Counted from the first letter of the stretch, positions 1 through 7,492 are shown. The stretch: 12,419 bases of DNA from Bacteroidota bacterium (GCA_023406715.1 JAEXVC010000183.1:1-12419); one strand, 5' to 3'. The notes: generated from the letters alone by a model not told the origin. Translations and numbers: made by a program.

Positions 1-70
1 GACTTGCATCAGTCATATAACCATCGTCGGTTACACTTACTGTTTTTCCTGCATATACTTTTTCAGCCAT
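1..70 (-). CDS. DsrC/TusE-family sulfur-relay protein, N-terminal fragment
   Basis: Only the first 23 codons are in the window; the gene continues beyond the left edge. Reading minus from the ATG at 68-70, the peptide starts MAEKVYAGKTV and continues SVTDDGYMTDAS. The pattern MAE-x-Y-x-GK followed about eight residues later by DxDGY/DDGY is the N-terminus typical of DsrC/DsvC/TusE proteins, small persulfide carriers with a C-terminal cysteine arm (not visible here). An AGGA-like ribosome site (aggaatt) lies directly before the ATG. The gene starts 56 bp after the stop of the SQR-like gene on the same strand, with no promoter seen between them, so the two are probably co-transcribed. The pairing with a sulfide:quinone oxidoreductase supports a sulfur-handling role. 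The call rests on a short peptide, so the family is likely but the exact subfamily is not. Confidence 0.72.
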   Translation of the reverse strand, partial: MAEKVYAGKTVSVTDDGYMTDAS

Positions 71-126
71 AATTCCTGTTGTTTTAAGTTAAACTATTTG
101 TTTTCTAAAGTTAATTATTTTACCAA

Positions 127-1359
127 TTAGTCGACTTTTTTTCCACTCATCGACATTGCTGAACTTACTGGTAAATGTCTTCCTTTTATTAGTATATACC
201 AGTAAATATGTCGGAACATTAATTTTCCCAAATGGTTAAGTCGCGTGTTCTTAAGCAATTTCATTGGACCAATACCAGGAACTGGATATGTGCCAGGAAG
301 CGGCTCTGTATCGTAGTTGAAATCGATAAGAGAACCCTTCCCAAATCCTGTTTCAATGAAGCAATTTGAATGACCATCGAACTTTGCCTCCATTGGTTTA
401 CCGTTGATAGCCGAAAGGATGTTCTCATAAACAACATCGGCAGCAAAGTGTACAACAGAGCCGGCCTTAGAGGTGGGAATATTACTAGCATCGCCTAGCA
501 CAAATATATTGTCCCACTTTTCTGCGCGTAATGAGAATTTGTCGGTTGGAATAAAGTTCAAATCATCGCCCATTCCGCTTCGGGCTACATAATCGGCACC
601 CATATTAACAGGAATTGAGGCTAAAATATCAAACTCAATTTCACGTCCATCGTAAGAAATTATCTTTTTGTTCTCATCATCAACACGCTCAAGGTAGAAA
701 TCAGCAACAATATTGATATTCTTTTCGCTTAATAGTTGACTAAGCATTGCAGTTGCTTTAGGCTTAGTGAATGCTCCTGAAAGCGGAGTGGTGTAATAGA
801 TATTTACTTTATCTCTGATTCCTTTTTTTGTAAAGTAGGCATCGGCCAAAAATGCAAACTCAAGTGGTGCCACTGGACACTTTAATGGCATCTCTGCAAT
901 GTTGATAACCAAATTACCACCCTTCCAATCCTTAAGTGCTTCATGGAATGCAACAGCACCCTCATAGGTGTAAAAGTCAAAAATACTCTTTTGCCATACC
1001 TTGCCAAGTAAACCAGGTGTTTCCGATGGTTTTACATCAGTACCGGTTGCAATTACTAGGTAATCGTACTCAAGAGTTTTTCCATCAGTTTAGAACACTT
1101 TTTTAGCCTCTGGATCAACCCTGTCAATTTCGCTAATAATAAACTCTACACCACTGGGAATAAACTTTTTCTTAGGTTTAACAACCATACTCTTTGTGTA
1201 AATCCCAAAGGGAATAAACAAGAAGCCTGGCTGATAGTAATGTGTGGGTTCCTTGTCAACAACAGTAATACTCCACGATTTCAAATCGAGAGCTTTTTTC
1301 AGTTTGTTTGCCATTATGGAGCCGCCTGTTCCTGCACCAAGTATCAATATCTTTTTCAT
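127..1359 (-). pseudogene. Sulfide:quinone oxidoreductase-like FAD oxidoreductase with an in-frame TAA
   Basis: The reading frame is 410 codons long and is interrupted only at codon 90 (TAA, 1090-1092); the frame is the same before and after. Seen: an N-terminal FAD motif GAGTGG (residues 8-13), the YDYLVIATGTD motif just after the stop, a cysteine in PLKCPVAP (Cys161), the second flavin-site motif VLGDAS (about 287-292) followed by IPTSKAG, a second cysteine in HSNCFIETG (Cys333), and a C-terminal amphipathic stretch around 376-395 suited to membrane binding. By family knowledge the two cysteines match the redox pair of SQR (Cys201 and Cys379 in human SQOR), which oxidises sulfide and passes electrons to quinone. 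No Met codon lies in frame between the stop and residue 157, so internal restart would lose the FAD domain. It is either a recent nonsense mutation or a sequence error. It lies upstream of the dsrC-like gene and divergent from the Crp/Fnr regulator. Confidence 0.82.
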
Positions 1360-1405
1360 ATATGATGAATTTATCGGTTCGTGAAAAAATTATCACTACA
1401 AATAT

Positions 1406-1413
1406 CAAATTTA
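1406..1413 (-). promoter_or_regulatory. Candidate -7 box for the SQR-like gene
   Basis: On the minus strand this reads TAAATTTG, a full match to the Bacteroidota -7 consensus TAnnTTTG, 47 bp upstream of the ATG. I see no TTTG or TTG -33 element at the expected distance, which would fit a promoter that depends on an activator. The FNR-type palindrome at 1457-1470 would then be centred roughly 60 bp upstream of the start point. The region is AT-rich, so a chance match is possible. Confidence 0.4.
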
Positions 1414-1456
1414 TTAATAATTGTTATAGATTTACGATGGATGTTAAAAATCAAAG

Positions 1457-1470
1457 TTGATATATATCAA
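1457..1470. promoter_or_regulatory. Perfect FNR-type operator palindrome (TTGAT-N4-ATCAA)
   Basis: The sequence TTGATATATATCAA is an exact 14-bp palindrome and matches the FNR/ANR consensus TTGAT-N4-ATCAA at every fixed base. It lies in the 122-bp space between the divergent SQR-like gene and the Crp/Fnr gene, ending 11 bp before the regulator's ATG and about 100 bp from the SQR start. The likely ligand is the neighbouring regulator. A site this close to its own start codon suggests autorepression, while its distance from the candidate SQR -7 box suits activation. Both roles are inference. Confidence 0.7.
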
Positions 1471-1481
1471 AATAGGTAGAT

Positions 1482-2180
1482 ATGATAGAAGATGTTTGTC
1501 CCAGTTCTAAATGTGACGATTGCGGCTTTAGGTCGGCAGTTTTTGCTTCGCTCAATTCGGGACAACTCCAAATGCTAACCAATGGCAAAACATTCAACGC
1601 TGTTAAAAAAGGCGCAACTATATGCAAGCAAGGCGACGAGATTAAAGCATTTATTTTCTTGAGAGTTGGTTTGGCAAAACTGGTTCGCAACACTCCCGAT
1701 GGTAGGGAACAAATTGTTGGTATAGCTACGCCTAATGATTTTGTGGGTTTACTAAGTCTTTTTTCCTCCAAAATTTACCAGTACTCAATAATTGCTATTG
1801 AGGATTCTGAGTATTGTAGCGTAGATTATGCAATGGTCATGGATTTAATTCGAAGCAATGGAACTTTTGCCCAAAGCTTACTCGAAAAAATATCGCATGT
1901 TTCTGATGTTCTTATCAATACTCGTCTCGATTTAGACCTACGACAACTTCGGGGTCGAGTTGCTTTTATAATATGCTACTTTGCTCATGAGGTTTACGGC
2001 ACTACAAAATTCAACCTCCCAATTTCCAGGAAAGAAATAGCTGAACTAATTGATATGCGAGTTGAAAACGTTGTTCGAATTCTCTCTGAACTCCGTAGGG
2101 ACAATATTATTAGAATAGAAGGAACAACAATAGAAATACTAGAACCAGAAAAACTTAAGTGGATAAAGGTTCACGGATAA
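1482..2180 (+). CDS. Crp/Fnr-family transcriptional regulator with N-terminal cysteines
   Basis: The 232-residue protein has the family layout: a cyclic-nucleotide-type beta-barrel sensor domain (about 20-140, including KKGATICKQGD and SxxGREQIVGI-like strands), a long dimer helix (about 140-170) and a C-terminal winged helix (about 175-225). The DNA-reading helix, in DMRVENVVRILSEL, keeps the Glu and Arg that FNR uses (E209 and R213); the FNR serine between them is Val here. The N-terminus carries Cys6, Cys11 and Cys14 (VCPSSKCDDCG), with Cys48 and Cys112 further in, so an Fe-S or thiol sensor is possible; spacing differs from E. coli FNR. The ATG at 1482 is preceded by an AGG-containing stretch. 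It is divergent from the SQR-like gene with a perfect FNR box between them, so it probably controls that locus and itself. Its stop lies 2 bp from the convergent mlaF stop. Confidence 0.9.
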   Translation: MIEDVCPSSKCDDCGFRSAVFASLNSGQLQMLTNGKTFNAVKKGATICKQGDEIKAFIFLRVGLAKLVRNTPDGREQIVGIATPNDFVGLLSLFSSKIYQYSIIAIEDSEYCSVDYAMVMDLIRSNGTFAQSLLEKISHVSDVLINTRLDLDLRQLRGRVAFIICYFAHEVYGTTKFNLPISRKEIAELIDMRVENVVRILSELRRDNIIRIEGTTIEILEPEKLKWIKVHG

Positions 2181-2182
2181 TT

Positions 2183-2932
2183 CTAAAGCCCTTTAATTTT
2201 CCTCGTTAACTCTGATGAAAAAACAAAGTCGTTAAGCTCCTTGTTATCGCTATCAAGTATTTCTGCGCTGGAACCTTCCCACCACTTTTTGCCTTCGTAG
2301 ATATATATCACCTTATCTCCCATACTCATTACTGAGTTCATATCGTGAGTGTTCACAATTGTGGTTATATTATACTCAACAGTAATCTCTTTAATCAACT
2401 CATCAATCACTACCGATGTTCTGGGGTCTAGACCAGAGTTAGGTTCATCGCAGAATAAAAATTCAGGGTTCAGAGCAATGGCGCGAGCAATTGCAACACG
2501 CTTCTTCATACCACCACTAATTTCTGCAGGGAAAAGATGATTTGAGTTGATAATGTTAACCCTGTTCAAGCAAAAGTTTACCCTATCGAGCTTTTCCTCC
2601 TTGGTCATATCAGTAAACATATCGAGAGGGAACATGACGTTCTCCTCAACAGTGGAAGAGTCGAACAATGCGGACCCCTGAAAAAGCATACCCATCTTTT
2701 TACGGATTTCCTTTTTGCCGCTGAAGTTGAGTTTGTTGAAAAGTATGTCGTTGAAATAAATTTCACCTTCATTAATATCGTGCAAGCCAACAATACTCTT
2801 TAAAAGAACGGTTTTCCCAGAACCACTCTGACCAATGATAAGGTTGGTTTTTCCCTTCTCAAAAACTGCATTGATATCGCTTAAAACTTCGCGACCCTCA
2901 AATGACTTGCTTACATGGTTCAGCGTTATCAT
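2183..2932 (-). CDS. mlaF: MlaF-like ABC transporter ATPase
   Basis: The protein has 249 residues and every ABC ATPase motif: Walker A GQSGSGKT (34-41), Q-loop Gln85 in MLFQGSALF, signature ISGGMKKR (138-145), Walker B FLFCDEP (158-164), D-loop SGLDP (166-170) and the H-loop His196. The GSALFDS Q-loop and SGGMKKR signature are typical of the MlaF/Ttg2A/YrbF group, which powers phospholipid movement between inner and outer membranes. It overlaps the upstream mlaE by 4 bp (ATGA), so the two are translationally coupled and form the MlaE-MlaF core. The MCE-domain protein MlaD, which normally completes the complex, is not encoded next to it: downstream lies the convergent Crp/Fnr gene. The assignment to the Mla-type family is firm, but the lipid substrate is inferred. 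Confidence 0.9.
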   Translation of the reverse strand: MITLNHVSKSFEGREVLSDINAVFEKGKTNLIIGQSGSGKTVLLKSIVGLHDINEGEIYFNDILFNKLNFSGKKEIRKKMGMLFQGSALFDSSTVEENVMFPLDMFTDMTKEEKLDRVNFCLNRVNIINSNHLFPAEISGGMKKRVAIARAIALNPEFLFCDEPNSGLDPRTSVVIDELIKEITVEYNITTIVNTHDMNSVMSMGDKVIYIYEGKKWWEGSSAEILDSDNKELNDFVFSSELTRKIKGL

Positions 2933-3669
2933 GATAGTAGTAATTGAGTTAATATAAGGTTAAAAAGCAAAACAAAAACACTACTCATAACAACGGCTCT
3001 TGTGCTGGCCTGGCCAACCTCTAACGAGCCACCCTGAACCCTATAACCGTAAAAAGCAGAAATCGTGGTAATTAAAAATGCGAACACAATGGTTTTAATA
3101 ATGGCGTAGGTTATATAGTATGGAATAAATGCATACCTAATCCCTTCAATATACGATTGTGTTGTTACTACCCCTGTAAAAACTCCAACCGACCACCCCC
3201 CGATTATTCCAATAACTATGCTAAGCATAGTAAGGAACGGATTAAAAAGAATGGTAGCCACAATCTTCGGTAGAATTAAATAGCTGGCAGAGTTAACACC
3301 CATTATTTCCAACGCATCAATCTGCTCTGTAACGCGCATTGTTCCCAACTCAGAGGCAATGTTAGAACCAACCTTTCCTGCAAGTATAAGTCCTATAATT
3401 GTAGATGAAAACTCAAGGAGTATACTATCTCTAGCAGCTAGACCTATTAAATACTCAGGTAAAAATGGATTCTCAGTATTATAGGCCGTCTGAAGAGTAA
3501 TAACTGCTCCCATAAAAGCAGATATTATAGCCACAATTCCAATAGAATGTATTCCTAACTTATCAATTTCCTTTACAATTAAGGAATAGTAAATTTTGCC
3601 TCGTTCTGGTTTTGTAAACACCTTAACCAAAAGTAAAATATACTCTCCAAATAGGTGGAATATCTTCAT
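2929..3669 (-). CDS. mlaE: MlaE-like ABC transporter permease
   Basis: The 246-residue membrane protein matches the MlaE/YrbE permease family in length and motifs. The signature EQIDALEIMGVN (115-126) sits on the cytoplasmic coupling segment, preceded by GSNIASELGTMRV. Hydrophobic membrane segments appear near 42-60, 85-100, 132-163, 184-208 and 224-245. The permease forms the inner-membrane core that MlaF energises for lipid transport. It is the first gene of a two-gene unit, sharing a 4-bp overlap with mlaF, and is divergent from manC with 152 bp between the starts. That space holds a good Bacteroidota-type promoter on this strand. No MCE partner is present in the window. Confidence 0.9.
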   Translation of the reverse strand: MKIFHLFGEYILLLVKVFTKPERGKIYYSLIVKEIDKLGIHSIGIVAIISAFMGAVITLQTAYNTENPFLPEYLIGLAARDSILLEFSSTIIGLILAGKVGSNIASELGTMRVTEQIDALEIMGVNSASYLILPKIVATILFNPFLTMLSIVIGIIGGWSVGVFTGVVTTQSYIEGIRYAFIPYYITYAIIKTIVFAFLITTISAFYGYRVQGGSLEVGQASTRAVVMSSVFVLLFNLILTQLLLS

Positions 3670-3750
3670 ATCAATACTATATTACTTCACATTACTTAGT
3701 ACAAAAGTATGGATAATTATGTACTAATCCGATATTAACGAATGTTATCT

Positions 3751-3783
3751 CAAAGGTAATGTTTGATTTTTATTGAAAACAAA
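3751..3783 (-). promoter_or_regulatory. Candidate promoter for mlaE-mlaF
   Basis: On the minus strand, TTTG (3783-3780) is followed after 21 bp by TACCTTTG (3758-3751), a full match to the Bacteroidota -33 TTTG / -7 TAnnTTTG promoter with acceptable spacing. A second -7-like box, TACTTTTG at 3709-3702, lies closer to the ATG but has no clear -33 partner. The 5' leader would be about 75 nt from the first box. Confidence 0.5.
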
Positions 3784-3790
3784 AATTGAG

Positions 3791-3798
3791 TACGTTTG
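3791..3798 (+). promoter_or_regulatory. Candidate -7 box for manC
   Basis: TACGTTTG matches TAnnTTTG exactly and lies 23 bp before the manC ATG, giving a leader of roughly 15-20 nt. The -33 element is not clear: TTTG at 3762-3765 is 25 bp upstream, somewhat far, and TTG at 3773-3775 is somewhat close. The box overlaps the region used by the divergent mlaE promoter. Confidence 0.5.
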
Positions 3799-3821
3799 CA
3801 GTTTATTTAAAAAATTGAAGC

Positions 3822-4913
3822 ATGGCAGAACGTAATAATCTTTATTGCATTATAATGGCTGGCGGCATTGGAAGCCGGTTCTGGCCTCTAAGCCGAACAT
3901 CTCGACCAAAGCAATTTATTGATATTTTAGGTACAGGCAAATCCTTACTTCAGCAAACCTTCGACAGAATGGAAAAGATTTGCCCTGCAGAAAATATACT
4001 TATTGTAACAAGCACTATTTACCACGATTTAGTTTTGGAACAATTACCAAAAGTAAAGTCGGAACAAATTCTTCTTGAACCCATGAGAAGAAATACTGCC
4101 CCATGTATTGCCTACGCAACCTATAAAATTCAACAAACAAACCCAAATGCAATTGCAATAGTGGCCCCCAGCGACCACTTAATTCTAAACGAGGATAAAT
4201 TTGTTGAAACTGTCCTAAACGCAGTTGTGTTTGCTGAGAAAAACGATGCTCTTCTAACTTTAGGTATTAAGCCTAGTCGTCCGGAAACAGGCTATGGATA
4301 CATTCAAATTGATAAACCAGTGAAGGGTTACTCTGGCCTTCACAAAGTGAAAACTTTTACGGAAAAACCAAACTTAGAACTTGCAAAAGTTTTTATGGAC
4401 AGTGGCGAATTTTTTTGGAATTCAGGATTATTCGTATGGAGTTTAAATTCAATCTCAAAAGCCTTTGATGAATATCTACCTGAGATTAGTACGCTTTTTA
4501 AAGATGCATCATCAAGTTTTGGCTCACATGTTGAGAACAAAATTATTGAAAAAACATATTCTGAATGTAGAAATGTCTCTATTGATTACGGAATAATGGA
4601 AAAAGCAGAAAATGTTTACGTTGTTTGCTCAGAGTTTGGCTGGTCCGATTTGGGAACCTGGGGCTCTCTGTATACTCACGTTCCCAGAAATAGTAAAGGC
4701 AATGCAACTTTATCGAAGAATGTAAAACTTTACAATACTGAAAACACAATTGTCAGCTCAAGTAAAGACAAAATGGTTGTTGTACAGGGTCTAACTAACT
4801 ATATAATTGTTGATACAAACGATGTTCTGCTTATTTGCAGGATGCAAGATGAACAGCAGATAAAAAACTTTGTAAGCGATATTCAATTAGAACAGGGAGA
4901 AAAATTTTCATAA
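3822..4913 (+). CDS. manC: Mannose-1-phosphate guanylyltransferase (GDP-mannose pyrophosphorylase)
   Basis: This enzyme makes GDP-mannose from mannose-1-phosphate and GTP in the cytoplasm, feeding O-antigen, capsule and protein glycans, including GDP-fucose-derived sugars. The 363-residue protein has the nucleotidyltransferase signature MAGGIGSRFWPLSR (12-25) with PKQF (29-32), EPMRRNTAP (86-94), the metal-site region VAPSDHL (114-120), the sugar-site motifs FTEKP (179-183) and FFWNSGLFVW (197-206), then SIDYGIMEKA (253-262) and GWSDLGTW (273-280). It ends with a short left-handed beta-helix-like tail and lacks the phosphomannose isomerase domain of the longer bifunctional type, so it is the single-function form common in Bacteroidota. 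It stands alone on the plus strand, with its own -7 box and a strong hairpin terminator right after the stop. Confidence 0.95.
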   Translation: MAERNNLYCIIMAGGIGSRFWPLSRTSRPKQFIDILGTGKSLLQQTFDRMEKICPAENILIVTSTIYHDLVLEQLPKVKSEQILLEPMRRNTAPCIAYATYKIQQTNPNAIAIVAPSDHLILNEDKFVETVLNAVVFAEKNDALLTLGIKPSRPETGYGYIQIDKPVKGYSGLHKVKTFTEKPNLELAKVFMDSGEFFWNSGLFVWSLNSISKAFDEYLPEISTLFKDASSSFGSHVENKIIEKTYSECRNVSIDYGIMEKAENVYVVCSEFGWSDLGTWGSLYTHVPRNSKGNATLSKNVKLYNTENTIVSSSKDKMVVVQGLTNYIIVDTNDVLLICRMQDEQQIKNFVSDIQLEQGEKFS

Positions 4914-4915
4914 CC

Positions 4916-4944
4916 AAAAAGGCTGCCTTCCGGCAGCCTTTTTT
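4916..4944. terminator. Bidirectional intrinsic terminator between manC and gldN
   Basis: A perfect 7-bp stem GGCTGCC / GGCAGCC (4921-4927 and 4932-4938) closes a TTCC loop. It is flanked by AAAAA (4916-4920) and TTTTTT (4939-4944), so it has a U-tract in both directions. It lies 3 bp after the manC stop and 15 bp after the gldN stop on the opposite strand, and so serves both convergent units. Confidence 0.92.
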
Positions 4945-4959
4945 ATTTCAGTATTGATA

Positions 4960-5841
4960 TTAGTATTCCCACAAATCGTGCTCAAGATCAAACAGCTCAT
5001 TTTTAATCCTATCGGACTCCTGCATGGTTTGAATTCCCCCAAAAGTGTAGTCAGCAATTCTTCTATCATCCCAAACATTTGACTCTTTAATAATATAGGA
5101 AGTAAATCTTCGTTTGAAGAAAATATCATCAAAAGATACTCTCTGAGCATCATTAAAAGAATTAAACACATCTGTATTTGCTAATACGGTTCGAGCTTCG
5201 GGGAAGTATACCCAGAACAACTGCTTACGAGTAATTTCTCCAGCCTGTTCTTCCTCTCCACCTGTATTTAATATTCTCATGGAGTGCATAATTGGGCAAA
5301 TTCCAATTATTCTAACATCCATAACAGATCTCTGCTTATCAAAAAACCACTCTTCTTTCACCATTAGTTCCTTAATAGCATTCCACTTAATTTCACCTTT
5401 TATAGGAACTTCAACCTCTTGACCATTTTCATCTGTTTGCTTTTCAACCCTATCAACAGCTTCCATATTAGCAAGCACCTGATCATACGATAATCTGGTT
5501 GTAAACTCACCATCTAAGTCACTATCATAAGCAGTAATCTCATTGTACTTAATGGCTCTAACTAACCTCTGAACCAAACTTTCCCTATCTAACATAATCT
5601 GAGTAGGAAAATACAAAGGGTAATTTATCTTCTGACGTAGATCTATAACTCGCCATACTCTTTTAGAGAACATCACATCTGATTCTCTTATATAAGGATA
5701 AGGGATTGGTTGTCGAGCAGGGATAGTTTCTCGGGTATAAAACCCATCTCTCACCAAGCTCTCTTTTCTATCTTGTGCCTGAGCATTAAATGAACAAGCA
5801 AACATTGATAATCCTGAAAATAAGATAATTAGTCTTTTCAT
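4960..5841 (-). CDS. gldN: Type IX secretion / gliding protein GldN (PorN)
   Basis: GldN is a periplasmic protein that binds GldK to form the ring-shaped part of the T9SS. The 293-residue protein opens with a signal peptide (hydrophobic stretch 3-20, likely cut at AQA|QD near 23). The mature part has the family motifs GFYTRETI (33-40), SKRVWRVIDLRQKIN (59-73), the conserved block around KEEWFFDKQRS (162-172) with RIIGICP (177-183), LFWVYFPEAR (208-217) and DDIFFKRRF (238-246). Cys16 lies in the leader but without a good lipobox. It is the last gene of the porP-gldKLMN unit, 10 bp after gldM, and is followed by a hairpin terminator, which marks the end of the operon. Confidence 0.95.
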   Translation of the reverse strand: MKRLIILFSGLSMFACSFNAQAQDRKESLVRDGFYTRETIPARQPIPYPYIRESDVMFSKRVWRVIDLRQKINYPLYFPTQIMLDRESLVQRLVRAIKYNEITAYDSDLDGEFTTRLSYDQVLANMEAVDRVEKQTDENGQEVEVPIKGEIKWNAIKELMVKEEWFFDKQRSVMDVRIIGICPIMHSMRILNTGGEEEQAGEITRKQLFWVYFPEARTVLANTDVFNSFNDAQRVSFDDIFFKRRFTSYIIKESNVWDDRRIADYTFGGIQTMQESDRIKNELFDLEHDLWEY

Positions 5842-5851
5842 ATCTGTAATC

Positions 5852-7492
5852 TTATCTGATCTTTAATACCATATCTGTCAATTCAACAACTTCACCGCTT
5901 GGCCCAACTGCCTTAACATCAGTTATTGCAACCTGATTTCCAGTTCTCAAACTGCCAATAATTTTCTTTTGTTCTTCAGTAAATCTTGAACTTGTGGATT
6001 CTTTCTCCTGTAAAAAGCCTCCTATAGTAGAAGATAATTTGAAGCCAACAACTTTATATTTTAGTTCGAAATCAAAGTCTTGAGGCATTTCAGCAACAAC
6101 TCCTAATGAAGCGGCAAGTTGGTTCCTCTCAACTGATTTTCCAGTAACCCCAATAACCCTTGGGAATGGAGGTGGAACTTTTTTCACCCTAAAGGTTTTT
6201 GTTCCCATTGCTTGCTTGCGCCTACCCTCACCCTCTGCATAAACAGTTATTTCACAAGTTGCAGTACCTCCTCCTGGTTGTGCAACATAACTTCCACTTC
6301 CAACTGATTTTATTGAACCTTTACTTATTGTTGCAGAAACCTTATCGGGCGATACTCCAGGTATAGAAATATCTAATGGGTTATCAACACCTAAGTAAAG
6401 TACATTCATTTTTGTAGCAGCAATAACAACGTTAGGCGGAATAACAACATAACTATGTTTAAAAGGCTTCCTTACGATAGTTCCATCGGGGGCCTTCATT
6501 TCAATTAGTCCACCCCAAGACATCGAACCAGTACTACCTGCTCTTCTGGTGAATTGACCTTTTCCGCTTTTATCTACTGAAATATTTTCTTCGTTACCAA
6601 CAGGTCTATAATCGTATTCACGAGTTACAGAATTAAAAACGGAATCGTAACGACAAAGATATATTCTGGGTTGCTGTGTGGTATCAGACGCAGCGAGAAA
6701 AACTTCTGCTTTAAAATCTGTACCCTGAAAAACTACATTAGAATTAGGTATAACCGTTGCTTTAAGAACATTAAACTTAAAGTCAGATGCCCCGATTTGT
6801 TGTAGCAAATAATTCAAAATCTCTGCTTCGGTATTCAATATATCTACCTGAACCTTAGTTAGCTGAGGCATTACAGATATTAGCGGAATGTGTTCAAAAC
6901 GGGCACTTTCCCATGAGTTATGAGTACCATCTTCCTTTACGGGGGGATCATCTGTATTTAAAATCCCATTTATTGACTTAATTAATTCTGCGCCCTTTTC
7001 AGGATCAATCTGCTTTACAATGTACTCACGAAATGATATTATCTTTCTTTTAAGTTCAAAAGCTTTACCGTTACCTTCTAGACCAATTAGAATTTTCGCT
7101 GCTTTATCTAGATCACTCTTTGCTTCAATTTTTTCACTAATTACTAATTTCCCTTCAATTGCAGGAGTATCTTCTCCTTCAGATGCTTTGACAATTTCAA
7201 TCTTTAAATCTTGAACATAATCGTAAATCTCTCTTGCCTTAGTTTTTATCTCATCTGATTTCTCTTTCCATGGTCCAACCTTCACAGGGTTTACTAACAT
7301 TGCATTATCAAACTCTGTGTAGATTTTTTCATTTTTTACTTTATAGTTGTCAGTAGTTCTGGAAAGACCATTATCTACTAAAACAAAAGCTTCAAGAACC
7401 TCGGAAGATACGTTTAATGCAAGCATAGCTGTTAGCACGAGGTACATCATGCCAATCATCTTTTGCCTGGGGGTTTCTTTTCCGTGTGCCAT
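5852..7492 (-). CDS. gldM: T9SS motor protein GldM (PorM)
   Basis: GldM is the single-span inner-membrane partner of GldL; its large periplasmic part transmits motor force to the GldK/GldN ring. The 546-residue protein starts MAHGKETPRQ, then has one membrane helix (about 12-29, MIGMMYLVLTAMLALNVS). Arg9 sits exactly where the conserved arginine facing the GldL glutamate is found in Flavobacterium GldM. The periplasmic region follows: a helical domain up to about 235, including the conserved HNSWESARFEHIP (191-203) and LTKVQVDILNTEAEIL (211-226), then beta-rich domains to the C-terminus. The gene lies 25 bp after gldL and 10 bp before gldN. Confidence 0.96.
   Translation of the reverse strand: MAHGKETPRQKMIGMMYLVLTAMLALNVSSEVLEAFVLVDNGLSRTTDNYKVKNEKIYTEFDNAMLVNPVKVGPWKEKSDEIKTKAREIYDYVQDLKIEIVKASEGEDTPAIEGKLVISEKIEAKSDLDKAAKILIGLEGNGKAFELKRKIISFREYIVKQIDPEKGAELIKSINGILNTDDPPVKEDGTHNSWESARFEHIPLISVMPQLTKVQVDILNTEAEILNYLLQQIGASDFKFNVLKATVIPNSNVVFQGTDFKAEVFLAASDTTQQPRIYLCRYDSVFNSVTREYDYRPVGNEENISVDKSGKGQFTRRAGSTGSMSWGGLIEMKAPDGTIVRKPFKHSYVVIPPNVVIAATKMNVLYLGVDNPLDISIPGVSPDKVSATISKGSIKSVGSGSYVAQPGGGTATCEITVYAEGEGRRKQAMGTKTFRVKKVPPPFPRVIGVTGKSVERNQLAASLGVVAEMPQDFDFELKYKVVGFKLSSTIGGFLQEKESTSSRFTEEQKKIIGSLRTGNQVAITDVKAVGPSGEVVELTDMVLKIR

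Noticed and set aside
1090..1092. Recoding of the internal stop as selenocysteine or pyrrolysine
   Set aside because: The codon is TAA, not TGA or TAG, the position is not catalytic in this family, and I see no dedicated downstream structure.
127..1359. Two separate genes (127-912 and 1090-1359) on the minus strand
   Set aside because: Both are in the same frame, the stretch between them (913-1089) is open and encodes the conserved ATG motif of the same flavoprotein, and the apparent start at 910-912 is a TTG in mid-domain. They are one gene with one stop.
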